64,000 nucleotides of DNA from Hirsutella rhossiliensis. Its lineage: Eukaryota > Ascomycota > Sordariomycetes > Hypocreales > Ophiocordycipitaceae. Shown in pieces: positions 1-14,100 of this stretch. The position numbers and the translations under genes were made by a program. Position 1 is the first letter of the stretch, and every line of letters starts with the position of its first letter. The notes beneath the pieces are model-generated. The model searched no databases. It was not told where the DNA came from and saw nothing but the letters and a program-made list of their open reading frames with translations. The stretch lies in the NCBI RefSeq assembly GCF_020360975.1, contig NW_025408667.1:9424001-9488000 (forward strand), written 5' to 3'.

Positions 1-1443
1 AAGAAGCCAGGAGGCGGCCTGCGTTTCTGTGTGGACTACCGCGGGCTCAATGCCATAACCATCAAGAACCGTTATCCACTGCCATTGATCCAAGAGACCC
101 TTTCCTAGCTCAGCCAAGCCAGGTATTTTACCAAACTCGATGTCGTCGCGGCGTTCAACCGAATACGAATTAAAGAGGGCTAAGAGTAGATGACGGCATT
201 TAACATAAGATACGGTCTCTTCGAGAGTCTGGTGATGCCTTTTGGGCTGTCTAATGCTCTAGCTACCTTTTAAGCCCGGATCAACGAAGTCCTTCGCCCG
301 TTCCTCGATAGATTTTGCACGGCGTACATCGACGACATCCTCATCTACTCGAACGATCTTGCCTCCCATAGACTCTACGTTAAATCAGTCTTGCAAGCAC
401 TCGAAGCCGCAGGCCTATAGCTTAATGTTAGGAAGTGCGAATTCGAGACCACTAAAGTAAAGTACCTCGGCATAATCATCTTAACCACTGGCGTACGAAT
501 AGACCCTGCAAAAGTTAACTGTCTCGTTAACTAGGAGACTCCCGTTAACGTAAAAGACGTCTAAGCCTTCTTAGGATTTTCGAACTTCTACCGACGATTC
601 ATTAAAGGATTTTCACGTATTGTTCGGCCACTTATTGCTTTAACACGGAAGTTAGTTAAATAGAATTAGACTCCATCGTGCTAGGAGGCATTCGACGCGC
701 TCAAAAGTAGCTTTACTTTAGCGCCAATCCTTAGACACTTCGACCCTACAAAAGAAGTGTTTGTCGAATACGACGCGTCCGACTTTGCCTCTTCAGGCAT
801 CCTCTCCTAGGAAGACGACCAGGGAGTACTACACCCAGTGGCTTTCATGTCCAAAAAGTACGACCCGGCCGAGTGCAACTACGAGATCTACGACAAAGAA
901 CTTCTCGCCATTATGCGATGCTTCGAATACTGGCGAGTGGCGACCCGAACTCCAAGGCGCATACCATCAGATTACGGTCGTCACTGATCACGCCAACCTT
1001 CGATATTTCATGACGACCAAGCAGCTTTCAAGACGTCAGGTTAGGTGGAGCGAGTTCCTCTTATAGTTTCAATTCGCCATCAAGTCAATACCGGGGAAAG
1101 AGAACGGGAAGCCCGACGCTCTCACGCGAAGGTCGCAAGACCTACCACAAAACGAAACTGACGACCGCATCCGGTACCAACAACAGTCACTCCTTAAGCA
1201 ACACAACGTTGACCGCTCCATCCAAGAACAACTGAAACTTAATCCCGAACTGTCAGAGCTCTTCGTAAACCTTTGCTTGGAGCAGGAGATTGCACTCTGC
1301 CCCACCACCCTTGATGAAATCCAAGGTCTAGAGCCAATCAACCACAAGATCACGAGACTCCTGGATAGGGGGTACGAAGACGACGAATGGTGGATGAAAA
1401 TCAGGGACGAGATGCTCAAGCCCCATGGCGTGCCTCACTCCAA
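1..1443 (+). pseudogene. Ty3/Gypsy pol fragment (reverse transcriptase - RNase H), RIP-damaged
   Basis: Relic of a Ty3/Gypsy polyprotein cut by the left window edge. The first frame gives the RT fingers (FCVDYRGLN near 25-51), the palm (MPFGLSNA near 235) and an intact catalytic YIDD (codons 325-336), then the connection and an RNase H segment with DASDFASSG near 770-795. TAG codons replace CAG or TGG at several places. Reading passes to the +1 frame at a 7-bp tandem duplication at 931-944, after which [11 protein letters not shown] and the linker toward integrase (PHGVPHSK) can be read to about 1,443, where similarity stops. CpA and TpG are less depleted here than further right, so this copy had milder RIP. 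The family call is firm; integrase and LTR are not seen. Confidence 0.9.
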
Positions 1444-1744
1444 AGCAGGGTGGTTTTCCATACCAAAGTATGGAAATACCCTTTCCATACTATGGCATAG
1501 ATAGGGTATAGATATAGATCTATAGTATTTCAATACTTATTCAATAATTGGCCGAATAGCGCCACTGACCAGGGTCCCGGCCAGGCCATTGTCTAGGGGT
1601 CCCAGGGCCTTAAATCTCGCTAAAACCTATAGTGGCGGTGGTCCTGGTCCTACACGACCGTAAATTTACTTTCCCCACTAACACACTCACCTACGAGACG
1701 AATCTATAACGAGCTAGTTAGTTATAGATTCTGAAAGTGTGTTA
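1444..1744. repeat. Element junction with inverted repeats, no gene
   Basis: The stretch between the Gypsy fragment and the hAT relic has no coding sense. It holds a short hairpin (TTTCCATAC at 1455-1463 and GTATGGAAA at 1468-1476) and a compound inverted repeat at 1679-1744: outer arms TAACACACT and AGTGTGTTA, inner arms GAATCTATAAC (1700-1710) and GTTATAGATTC (1721-1731), with a 10-nt loop. These may be terminal or subterminal structures of the hAT element that follows, but no target-site duplication was identified. Confidence 0.6.
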
Positions 1745-3840
1745 TCCTTCTTCGATTCTAAATCTATTTTATCGGAAGCTTCGACGTCTAGGTCTCGCAA
1801 TACACGAGGCAAAGCCGCTATTATAACCTAGAAGCATGCTCGTATAGCAGCAGAAGGAGAAGAAGAGTTTAAGGGACGGAATCGCCTTCTCTATTGCCGT
1901 TATTGTCCCTAGAAGGACCCGTATAGTACTTTAGTTACTACTAACTTTCGCAAATATCTTAAGCGTAAGCACGAAATTCGGGTAGTAGAAGATTTAACTC
2001 CGCTTTAATCGTCTATCTTTAAGGGGTTTAAGCAACTCTACTAGTAAGCATAGGACTTAGGCCGTATAACGGAGATTAAGTCGGAGGTCTTTAAACGCTA
2101 CCTCGACTAAGATAAAATTAGCAAAGCGTTAGCATAGCTGATCGTCGCACGAAACCTTCCTTATAGAATTATCGAATCTAGTAAATTTTACCTCTTTATT
2201 TCTACCTTAAACCCGGCCGCGAAGGACTATCTCCCTTCGGCTCACTCGACGATTCCACGAATCATTTATTATTAACAATCATTTCTAGTAGGCTAAGGAT
2301 ATCGTGCGAATAATGCTCTAGTTAGTAAAATCTAAAGTTTACCTCTCGCTTAACATTTAGATATCCCTTAATCGGCTCCTTCTTCTAGGAGTTTGCTCCT
2401 ACTTTATCGACTACGTATAAGAAATACGACGGAAAGCTCTCCTTACGCTTCGGCCGGTAGCGAACTATTCCGGAGAGGAGCAATTTATTATACTTCTTCC
2501 CGTCTTACGCGACTTTAGCATTATGCGACGTATTAGAAGTATCGTAGGAGATAATTCGGGTATAAATAACACCTTCTACCGGGCGATAAGTATATATCTT
2601 AAGGAAGAAGAGGGCCTTAATTAGGATCTAGACGTTTACCGCCTCCGCTACCTTAGCTATATTATTAACTTAGTAGTTTAGGCTTTCCTCTTCCTAAATT
2701 CTCTTAATTTAAAATAAAGCGAATTATATAAAGATATAGATAACCCTACTAGAACTTAAAGGCAACGCGCCGAGTTTCGCCGCCTTAGACTACTTAGCAA
2801 GCTCTATAACCTAGTTATTAATACTTAGAGTTTATTAGCGCGTATTAGAGAATTTACGGAACTCGCTAGGAGGATAATTCTTCTTAATAATCGTACGAGG
2901 TAGAATAGTTAGTATTAAATGCTATACGTTGCTACGAAATAGGAAACTTCGAGCGCGGTAGACGCCTATACTAAGAACTATTTCGAAGATCTTTCTGCTA
3001 ATTTTCTATTACTAGAAGACTAGACTCGGCTCCGTATAATTAAGAAGATCCTTTAACTATTCTAGCGAGCGATATTAGTAATATAGGGGGATTATACGAC
3101 CCTAGACAAAGTGCTCTTTACTATAGATGTCTTAATCCGATGTTTTAATAAAGCCCTAGTAACGCGCCTTTGCTCTAATCTCCTTACGTAAGCGCTAATA
3201 TAGCTTAATAGGTTTCTTATAAATTAGACTCGGAATTATCCTCTAGGATCTAGAGAGGATAGGAAGTCTTCGATAAATATTATAGTAAGATAGAAACGTC
3301 GCCCTATTATACGGCTGCTTTAATACTTTATCTAAGTTATCGTATAATATATATAATATATTTAGGCGAATTAGAAGAAGAAGTAGTAGAAACCTATATT
3401 TAAATTAGTTAAAGACCTATAGCTTATTTACCGAGACACGATAGATATTGCCCTCTCGCGCAATATACTTAATCGCGAGGAAGATAAGGACCTTAACGCG
3501 TTTAATCGTATTTTAAGGAACCTATAGAATTGCACCTAACTATTAAGCTAGGATAAGTACGAAGATTATATATCGTATAATCCGTACGATATTACGTCGA
3601 TAATAGCCTTATTATAGTAGCTTTAAGAGCAATAGAGGAAACGATAGCCGAAGCTATCGTAAATAGCTATAGATATCCTTTTAATACCGGCTATAAGTAA
3701 CGAACTAGAGCGGGTATTCTTAGAGGCGCGTCGCACGATCTTATAAGAGAGAGCTTAATTAGACGCGAACTAAGTCGAAAAGGGAGAGTGCTTAAAGTAC
3801 TAGCTTAAGAGCGATATCTTAAAAGGGGCCGTAAGTAGCG
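1745..3840 (+). pseudogene. hAT-family transposase relic, RIP-damaged
   Basis: The translation shows a BED-type zinc finger near the start (YCRYCP near 1895, then KYLKRKHE near 1950; CCHH-like), the conserved block RNLPYRII near 2150-2175, a core segment with GDNSGINNTF near 2550 and a hydrophobic IINLVVQAF-like block near 2665. It ends in the hAT dimerisation domain (NELERVF...ARRTI near 3699-3745). This order is that of a full-length fungal hAT transposase of about 650-700 codons. Many TAG/TAA stops interrupt it. The BED region and the dimerisation domain lie in different frames, so there is at least one indel. It is certainly inactive. The exact start and the terminal inverted repeats were not resolved. 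Confidence 0.85.
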
Positions 3841-3914
3841 GGTCCCTAGATTTTAAGTAAAATCCTAGTTTAACTTCTACGCTTATTCCGTAAAAGGAGC
3901 AAATTTCTACCTTA

Positions 3915-4195
3915 TATCTATAACGACCGGCGTTATTCCTAAGGGATAAACCTATCGAGGGGTTTATATTAGCAGATATAATAAGGCGTAGTCTAAGCAA
4001 TAATAAGTATATTACGTTAGTAATAAGTCGGAGGTTATAGACTATAGACTATAACTAGGTAATTAAAATTAGAGATAGAATCGTAATAAAGATCTATATT
4101 AAAAGCTAGAGAGCTATCTATCTAAAGGAGTAAAAGTAGGTAGCTATATATACTTATAAAGACTATCCTTAGATTATAGGCCTAGCTATAATCCC
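3915..4195 (+). repeat. hAT 3' segment, inverted copy at 10,805-11,105
   Basis: This stretch just after the transposase dimerisation domain reappears as its reverse complement at about 10,805-11,105 with scattered transition differences. It is the 3' part of the hAT element. The two copies bracket Gypsy A in opposite orientation. Confidence 0.8.
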
Positions 4196-4199
4196 TAAC

Positions 4200-7100
4200 G
4201 TTAGATTATATAGAGTATAGTAATCTCGTTAATCCTAGATTACTTAGATCTCTACGATCCCTTCGATCCTATATCTATTAAGTAGTCGTGCTAACTATTT
4301 ATCTATAAGACCGTATTATATACTTAACGCGGTCGACCGTTAGCGGCCTAGTAGCCGTAGTTATAATACGATATCTCCCCTCCTTTTAGTCTTATCCGTA
4401 AGACCTACTATAGCTACTTTAGCCGCTATATATAAATATACCCTTATTGCGTTATACGTAAGTATATCGTTCCTTATTTCTTTTATCCTTTCGGGATATA
4501 CTACTAATAGTATATCTAGTTATATACTAAAAAATCGTTCTTAAAAAGCCTCTAAGCGTGCTACTCTTACTAAATATATTAACTTAAGTAGAGATCCTAT
4601 TAATATACCGTGTACTTAATACTTTAAGGTAAAGAAGATAAATTATTAAATAGCTAAAAATTCTTCGCGCTATAATAATTATATTACTAGTAGTTATCCC
4701 TATTATAATAGTATTTTAATAGCCTCTTCTTATAAGTATCTTTTAATTCTTTCTATATATAGTAGCTAATATATTTTTTCTAGTAACTAAATTATTAGCG
4801 GAGTAGTATAAGCTATATTCTAAAGAGGAGGAAGCTAGGGAAGCCTTATTAGAGCTTTAGGTATAGCTTATAAACCTTTAGTCGTAAATATCTATCGCCG
4901 TTAATCGTTTAGCTTATATCTAAAAGATTTAAAATTATATAAAGGAAAAGAGTTCTAAGTTATTTCGTTATAGTATTTAAGAAGTAGATACTAAGGATAG
5001 CGTTTTACCTACGCTTAATATATATAAGTATTAAGTAGTAAATAACTTATAATTATTAAGCATCCTTAATAAGGCGAATTAGTCCTTATTTAGTATTAGC
5101 GAGGAGTTTATAGATCTTAGTCCTTTAATCCCTCTTAAACCTTCTAGTAAAATTATTAAAGTAGAGAACTATAGTAGGTTAAGTGCTTAAGTAGTTCCGA
5201 GGTATTTTCCTTTAGTCTATATCCCTTCTACTTAATAAGGTATTCTTATTACTAACCTTATTTTCTTATATCTAGTATTTATTCTACTTTATATTCTTAA
5301 TTATTATTAACTTCGAATTTTTCCTATAATTTAGCGTTTTATAGCGCTAGTTTTAATAATAAGATATAAAATATTAGGTATATCTATATTATTATTAATA
5401 GCGAAAGTTCGTAGTTAACTTTTAAAATAGTTTTCTTAACTTTAAATAGTCTAAGTTTCTTAAAATCTAATTTATTACTTAGTCGTTTTATTTTAATATT
5501 TCGTTATATAAGGTAGACTATATCTCCCTCTTAAAAGATTAGTCCCTATAATCTTTTTTAATTATAATAAGTAGATATTTACTCTCTAATAAATTAAAGT
5601 TCTTATTATATTTCTTTATATAATTTTTATAGCTAATCTACTTATAGTATTACTTGTTTTACTTATAGTCCTTATTAAGTAACCTTAAATACTTCTAGGT
5701 TATATTTATAATTAGCGTATACTAATAAGAGCTTAGTTACTTTTATAACTAAGCTATTATAAGCTAGTTACGCTATTAGTAGCTATTTAACTTAATTACT
5801 TTATTTATAGCTAATATAGTATTATAAATATTATTTAAGCGTTTAGTTAAGTCGTTTTATTTATCTATCTATTTATAGGTAATAAGCTATACTAAGCTTA
5901 TATTTCGTCCTTAATTATACTATAAGAGCTTACTAAAACTTAGTTATAAATATACTTCTTTTATTAAAGATAATCTTATTTAGTAGTCTATAATTACTAA
6001 TAATTATTCGTAGAAATATATATACTAGCTCTTTTATATTACTTACTTCTTTATATAATAAAAAGTATCTATACTTTATTAATCTATTAGTAATAACGAA
6101 TATACTATTATACTTAACGCTAGTTATAGGTTCTTTTAATAGTAGTAGCTTTATAATATAGTTAAAAGCTATTAAATCCTATAATTTCTTTAGTATTAGT
6201 AGTAGTTATAATTCTCTATATAGTTTATATCGTTTAGCTTTACTTTATATATAAAGTTTATATTCTTTAATAACTTATTATACTACTTCTTTAAGCTATA
6301 AAAAGTTATATTATTATTTAATCCGTTTTATTATTCTTTAGATTCCTTAGTATCTATATATTAGATATTCGTTTATATCTTATATAACTTTATCTTATAA
6401 TTCTAGTAGTATTTAGATTTTATTTTTATATATTAAAACTTCTAAATATTCTATATTATATCCGTTTAATACTTTATATTCTTTTATCTATTTTAAGATC
6501 TTTTAGTATATTAAGTTATTAGGTTATACTTTAAATATTATATTTAGCTATCGTTACTAGTAGTTCCCGTTTTCGTTAATTTCTAAGAGCTATCCTTTCG
6601 CTATAGGTACTCTTATATTATAGTTACTTTATCGACTAAGGGTATTAGCGTAACTGTTTTTTATTCCTTTTCTATAGATTATTTTATAGTTAAATTATAG
6701 TAAATATTCGGCTTATTAGATCTATTATCTATTTAATTACTATATTATTATAAAATATAAGATATTCTTATAATCTATATAGACCTTAACTTTATATTTA
6801 CTTTTAAGAAGGTAGTATAGAAATTCCTTAAAAGCTTAAATAATTATAAGGAATTCTTTATTATAGATAAGGTAATTAAGTTCTACGCTATATAGCTTTT
6901 TCGAGTAAAATATAATTAGTTATAGTTTTTCTTTATTATCTTTTTATCCGATTTATACTCCTAGAGTAAAGTCTAATATATTAGTTTTAAGTTTAATTTA
7001 TCGCTTTAGATTAAAGGTAATTAAGACTAGTTCTTATATAATTATAGTCTTAATATAATCGAAAGCTTTATTAGCTTTATCGTCCTATATAAATTCTTTT

Positions 7101-10100
7101 TCCTTTTTCGTTAAGTTATATAGTAGTACTATAATCTTTCTAAAATCTTTAATAAATCGTTAATAGTAATTTATAAATCCTAGGAAACTTTATATATCCT
7201 TAATATTCTTTAGCGTTAACTATTCTTTAACTAAGTTAATCTTATCTTATTATATTTATATCTCTTTTAGTAAGATTATATATCTAAGGAAGTTTACTTC
7301 TTATATATAGAACTTACTTTTCTTTAGTTTAACTAGTAACTTTATATTTTAAAGTATATAAAGTACCTTATAGATATATTCCTTATATTCTTCTAAGGTA
7401 TTTAAGAAGATTAAGATATTATATAGGTATACTACTATAAAGATATTTAAGTATTCGTATAAGATATTATTAATTATCCGTTAAATAGTAGCTAGTATAT
7501 TTATAAGTCTAAATAATATTACTAGATATTTAAATAGTCCGAATTTTATTTTAAAGGCTATTATTTATTTATATCCCTTTTTTATATATATTAAGTTATA
7601 GGCGCCTTTAAGATCGAGGGCTTTAAACTATTTCTTACTATATAGTCGATCTTATAGTTCCGATATAAGCGGTAATAGTATTTAGTCCTTTATTATAATA
7701 TTATTTAAGCGTCTATAGTTAATAACTAGTTATAGCTTACCGTTTTTCTTTAGAATAAATATAACTAGGTAGCTTACTTTAGATATTAACGTTTATATAT
7801 ATCCCTTTTATAGATTCTCGTTAAAGTAGTTATATAGCGTTTATAGTTACTTTTTATTTAGGTTATAGATTTTATAGAACGTTAGCGTTATTTTATCCTT
7901 AAGATAAATTTTATAGTCTTATTAGCTATATTTAAGTAACCCTATCTTAAGTTCTTCTTTAAAGAGTTTATTATATTTTTAATATTCTTAGGGGATATTC
8001 TTTATTTTATTTTATAGGCTTTATTCTATTTTTTAAGAGCTAGTTTCTCTTAACTTAAGCTCTTTATTAATTTATTTAAGGTCTTTCCTTAAAGTAGTAA
8101 TAACTCTTTAAATCTTTATATTATATCCTTTATTTTATTTATATTAGATACTAGGTTATATAGCTATATTAGTTAGTATATAGGTCTTATTAATCGATTT
8201 TATTATATCCGTTAGTTTAGTTATTATTTTTATTTATATCGCTAAAGCCTATAATAATTTACTTAAATAGTTATCCCTTTTATCTTATTTAATAGCTAAA
8301 TTATTATAAAATTTTACTTTCTTTTAAATCTACTAGTCTTAGAAACTTATATCTTTATCTTAATATAGCTAGCTAGTTTTCTAGTTAATTAGTAGGTTGC
8401 TCTCCTATAGCTATAGAAGTCTTAATATAAGGTTATATTCTTTAATATTTATAATATCGAAGTTAACTTATTTATTATAGCCCTAGAAATTAATATTAAG
8501 GTAATTAATTTCTATATTAATAATTCTATTATTATAGTTAAAGGCCTCTCCTTTAATATTTATAAGTTTATATAGATCTTTCTTATATCTTTATATAAGT
8601 TAGTAACGATTAACGACTTTAAGTAAAACGTAATTACCTATCGCGCTATAGTTTAAAAGTATATATATATAATATCCTATAATTTAGATATTTAATACTA
8701 TTTAGTCGCTATAGCTTACTATTACTATATATAGGGTCCTTAGATCTTATTATATTATACTAGTCTATAGCCCTTTTATAGATAGCATACCTTATTTTTT
8801 ACTTAGTCTTTATTCGTTTTATTTAGGTATTCTTCTTTAATTTATTATTAATATCGTTTCTTTATATTATTATCGCGTAGTATTATATTAGGGCTTAAGA
8901 GACTAATTTCTTATAGCTAATCGAAGATTTCTTATTTCTAGACGCTATATCGTTTATATTATACTACTTTATAGTTAATTATATACTATACTTTATAATT
9001 TTATTTATTTTTAAATTAAAGGTTAAGTTTTCGTTTTATATCTTTTTATTTTATATATAGTATTTTTATATTAATTCTTCCTTAGTTAAATATAGCTTAT
9101 AGCTTTTATATATATTACTAATAATCCTTTAGTATACCGTTATATCGTTTATACTATACTTATACTTTTTCGTATTTATAAACTCTATAGTTTAGGTATA
9201 TATATTTATTATAATCTTCTTTATTATATTTAATTCGTTATATAAGTCTTTAAAAGATTAATAGTTTAGATACCTTAAAGTAAGTAGCGCTATACTATTC
9301 CTTTATTTTAGCGTATTTATAGATTTTATATATCTTTAAAAGATATCTCGTTAATAACCTATAATTATCGCGGTATTTAAGTAGCGTGCTATAATTAGGT
9401 TTTAATAATATAACTTAGTTATTTAAGTAGCGTTAATCGATTTTCTAGTAGTTTAGTTTTATACTTAGGTAGGGTTTTAAAAGTACTTATCCTTTAAATC
9501 TAACTAAGAAGGTATTATATTATACCTTTATTTAAAAGTATATTATATAGTTTAAGTAAATATATAAGATCTATAAAGTATACTTATACTCTTTATAACT
9601 AAGTACTATTCTTAGGTTATTTAAAAATTCTCCTTATAGTTACTATTCTCGTTATAGAGCTATAAAAGTATTAACCGCGGCGATAGCTATAGTATAGTCT
9701 CCTTTATATAGTACTAGTTAATACTAAATTAATATAGCTTATTAGTTTTCTATAAGAATTTAAGGTATTTATTAAGTTCTAATTTTAAGTATTTCTTTAA
9801 ATTCTTTAAAGTATAAAATATATTCTTTAATTATAGTATTTTCCCTTAGTAGTAAGGGTAGTAGTATAAGTTCGTTCTTATCTTTCGTTTCTCTAAGTAT
9901 TTCTTATTCTTTAAAGCTTATATCGTTAATACTTTATTATTCCTCCTTAAGTTATTATCTAAGTTTTATAAGTATAAGGGCTATATCTATATCTTCCTTA
10001 TTATATTATTTATAGACTACCTATTATTATTATCGATTTTTATTTTATATATCTTCCTAGAATCGTTTACTATTCTTCTTAATCTAGTCTTAAGAGACTC

Positions 10101-10620
10101 TTTTAAGATAAGGGTATTTTAGTTCTATAAATTTAACTTATTTCTATATTTTAAGATCCCTTTATTATATTATTATAAGGGTCTTCTTTAATAGCTTTAA
10201 GAACTATCTAGTACTATCCTTATCGCTTAAGTATACTATATATTCGTCGTCGTAGTATATAGTCTAACTAAGGAGTTTATACTTTAGTTCTTATTTATTA
10301 ATAGCGTTTAAGTATTTCTTACCTTTTAAGGCTAGTGCCTAGTAGGTTTTCTTCTCCTTATAAGGTTATCTATATTCTTTAAAGTAATATCTAAGTTTCT
10401 TATAGTTAAAATACTTTCCTTTACTTTTCTATATTATATTTAGATCTATCTTACCTAGGTTAGTTATATAAGTATAGATAATAAGAGTTTCGCGCTTCTT
10501 TTTATAGTTAGCGCATTAGTTAAAGTTATTCTTATAAGAAGGGTTTTAGTTTCCTCTTCCTTATTTCTTTTCTTAGCGTCGTATATACTATCTATCGTTA
10601 ATTTATACTACTATAGTAAT
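4200..10620 (-). pseudogene. Ty3/Gypsy element A, heavily RIP-mutated
   Basis: Read on the minus strand this is a Ty3/Gypsy gag-pol. A gag zinc-knuckle region lies near 10,400, the protease near 8,400-8,700, RT near 7,260-7,880, RNase H near 6,560-7,130 and integrase (H2C2 near 6,340, core further left) to about 5,000. It is the same family as Gypsy B: the segment at about 7,185-7,485 is nearly the reverse complement of 14,950-15,190. The RT catalytic box reads YLYN in place of YLDD. The 5' end stops at about 10,615, where the inverted hAT fragment region begins. The 3' LTR should lie in 4,200-4,900, but its edges were not found. TpA is extreme and no long frame survives. Confidence 0.85.
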
Positions 10621-11109
10621 ATAGTTTAATATTATAACTATAGTTAGCGGGCTATAAGAGAGCCGGCTATATTTATATAATAAGGCGGCTTAGAATAATA
10701 GTTAGGATAAGAAGTTACTTAGGCTTAGCTTACCTAGAGTATATATAAGCTAAGTAAGCCTTATATAGATAGATTACTATTTAAGAGTATAGCTTATAAG
10801 TAAGCTATAGTAAGCTACGAAGGGGATTATAGCTAGGACCGTAATCTAAGGATAGTCTCTATAGGTATATATAGCTACCTACTTTTACTCCTTTAAATAG
10901 ATAGCTCTCTAGCTTTTAATATAGATCTTTATTACGATTCTATCTTTAATTCTAATTACTTAGTTATAGTCTACGGTTTATAACCTCTAACTTATTACTA
11001 ATATAATATACTTATTATTACTTAAGCTACGCCCTATTATATCTACTAATATAAACCCCTTAGTAGGTTTATCCCTTAGGAATAATACTAGTTATTATAT
11101 ATTAAAAGC
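10621..11109 (-). repeat. Inverted hAT 3' fragment between two Gypsy copies
   Basis: Bases 10,805-11,105 are the reverse complement of 3,915-4,195 (hAT 3' end). Bases 10,621-10,804 have no recognised origin and contain an imperfect inverted repeat around 10,710-10,760 (GGCTTAGCTTA and TAAGCTAAGTAAGCC). No gene is seen. The segment separates the 5'-truncated Gypsy A from the gag of Gypsy B. Confidence 0.7.
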
Positions 11110-14100
11110 TCTTATTTAGTATAATACTACGTTACTCTAAGTAATATTATAACTATTAATATACCTATATAGTAAGCTAGATTAACTAACTCTAGAGCTA
11201 CTATATCGCCTTAGGATATAATACGCGAAATTATCGCCCTTTAATATAAGGTATAGTTACTTAGGAATAAAGGAGGTAATAGATAAGTTAGGGACCTTAA
11301 AGAAGTAGTTAAACTAAAATAGCTAGGACTATTTAATAGTACTTATAGTATGCTTTAAGACTTTCTTACCTAACTTAAGGCCTACTACCGGTTTTACCTT
11401 ACTAAACTCTTAGACCTAGTTAAAAAGGTACTTTATATAGGAAATTATTTATCTAAAATAGTACTCGCTTAGTTTAGACCTATTATAAGGGACTTTCTCG
11501 ATAACTAATTAGCGTAACGAGATAATAAGATAAACGAAGTTTTTACTAGTTTCTAAGGATTTAAAGAAGCTATTATAAAGGTATTTAGAATAACTAATAA
11601 GGAACGAGAAGCTAAATAAAAACTTTAAGAACTCTAATAAAGGATCTTAGTATTAGATTATACTACGAAGTTCTAATAAGTTACCTTAAAGCTTAATTAG
11701 GACGACGAACCTCTTATATTACGATTCTACGATAGGCTTAAAGAAGAAGTTAAGGACGAACTCTATAAGGAAAATCGACCTAATAACCTCTTAAACTATA
11801 TTACTATAGTAATATAAATCGATAATAGATAGTACGCGTAACGCTAAGAAAAGAAATAAGGAAGAGGAAACTAAAACCCTTCTTATAAGAATAACTTTAA
11901 CTAACGCGCTAACTATAAAAAGAAGCGCGAAACTCCTATTACCTATACTTATATAACTAACCTAGGTAAGATAGATCTAAATATAATATAGAAAAGTAAA
12001 GGAAAGTATTTTAACTATAAGAAACTTAGATATTACTTTAAAGAATATAAATAACCTCGTAAGGAGAAGAAAACCTACTAGGCACTAGCCTTAAAAGGTA
12101 AGAAATACCTAAACGCTATTAGTAGATAAGAACTAAAGTATAAACTCCTTAGTTAGACTATATACTATAATAACGAATATATAGTATACTTAAGCGATAA
12201 GAATAGTATTAAATAGTTCTTAAAGCCCTTAAAGAAGACCCTTATAATAATATAATAAAGGGATCTTAAAATATAGAAATAAGTTAAATTTATAGAACTA
12301 AAATACCCCTATCTTAAAAGAGTCTCTTAAGACTAGATTAAGAAGAACGGTAAATAATTTTAGGAGGATATATAAAATAAAGATCGATAATAATAATAGG
12401 TAGTCTATAAGTAATATAATAAAGAAGATATAGATATAGCCTTTATACTTATAAAACTTAGATAACTACTTAAAGAGGAATAATAAAGTATTAACGATAT
12501 AAGCTCTAAAAAATAAGAAATACTTAAAGAAATAGAAGATAAGAACGAACTTATACTACTACCCTTACTATTAAGGGAAAACGCTATAATTAAAGAATAC
12601 GCTCTATACTTTAAAGAATTTAAAGAAATACTTAAAATTAAAACCTAATAAATACCTTAAATTCTTATAGAAAACTAATAAGCTATATTAATTCGGTATT
12701 AACTAGTACTATATAGAGGAGACTACGATATAGCTAGTACTATAGTTAATACCTTTATAGCTCTATAATAAGAATAGTAACTATAAGGAGAATTTAAAGA
12801 TAATCTATAAATACTACTTATTTATAAGCACTATAAGTATATTTTATAGATATTATATATCTACCTAAATTATATAATATACTTCTAGATAAAGGTATAA
12901 TATAACGCCTTCCTAGTTAGGTTTAAAGGATAAGTACTTTCGAAACCCTACTTAAGTATAAAACTAAACTACTAGAAAATCGATTAACGCTACCTAAATA
13001 ACTAAGTTATATTATTAGAACCTAATTATAGTATACTACTTAAATACTATAATAATTACGGCTTATTAACGAGATATCTTTTAAAGATATATAAAATCTA
13101 TAAATACGCTAAAATAGAAGAATAGTATAGCGCTACTCGCTTTAAGGTATCTAAACTATTAATCTTTTAAAGACTTATATAACGAATTAAATATAATAAA
13201 GAAGATTATAATAAATATATATACCTAAACTATAGAGTTTATAAATATAAAAAAGTATAAGTATAGTATAAACGATATAATAGTATACTAAAAGATTATT
13301 AGTAATATATATAAAGGCTATAGGCCGTATTTAACTAAGGAAGAATCGATATAAAAATACTACGCGAAAAATAAAAAGACGCTAAACGAAAACTTAACCT
13401 TTAGTACGAAAATAAATAAAATTATAAAGTATAGTACGTAATTAACTATAAAGTAGTATAATATAAATAATATAGCGTTAAGAAATAAGAAATCTTTAAT
13501 TAGCTATAAGAAATTAGTCTTTTAAGCCTTAATACGATATTATATAACGAAAATATAAAGAAACGATATTAATAATAAATTAAAGAAGAATACCTAAATA
13601 AAATAAATAAGGACTAAGTAAAAAATAAGGTACGCTATCTATAAAAGGGCTATAGACTAGTATAATATAATAAGATCTAAGGACCCTATATATAGTAACG
13701 GTAAGCTATAGCGACTAAATAGTATTAGATATTTAAATCGCGGGTTATTACGTATATATACTTTTAGACTATAGCGTAATAGGTAATTACGTTTTACCTA
13801 AAGTTATTAATTATTACTAACTTATATAGAGATATAAGATAGATCTATATAAACTTATAAATATCGAAAGAAAGGCTTTTAACTATAATAATAGAATTAT
13901 TAATATAGAGATTAATTACCTCGATATTAATATCTAGGGCTATAATAAATAAGTTAACTTCGATATTATAGATATTAAAGAATATAACCTTATATTAAGA
14001 CTTCTATAGCTATAGGAGAGCAACCTACTAATTAACTAGAAAACTAGCTAGCTATATTAGAATAAAGATATAAGTTTCTAAGACTAGTAGATTTAAGAGA

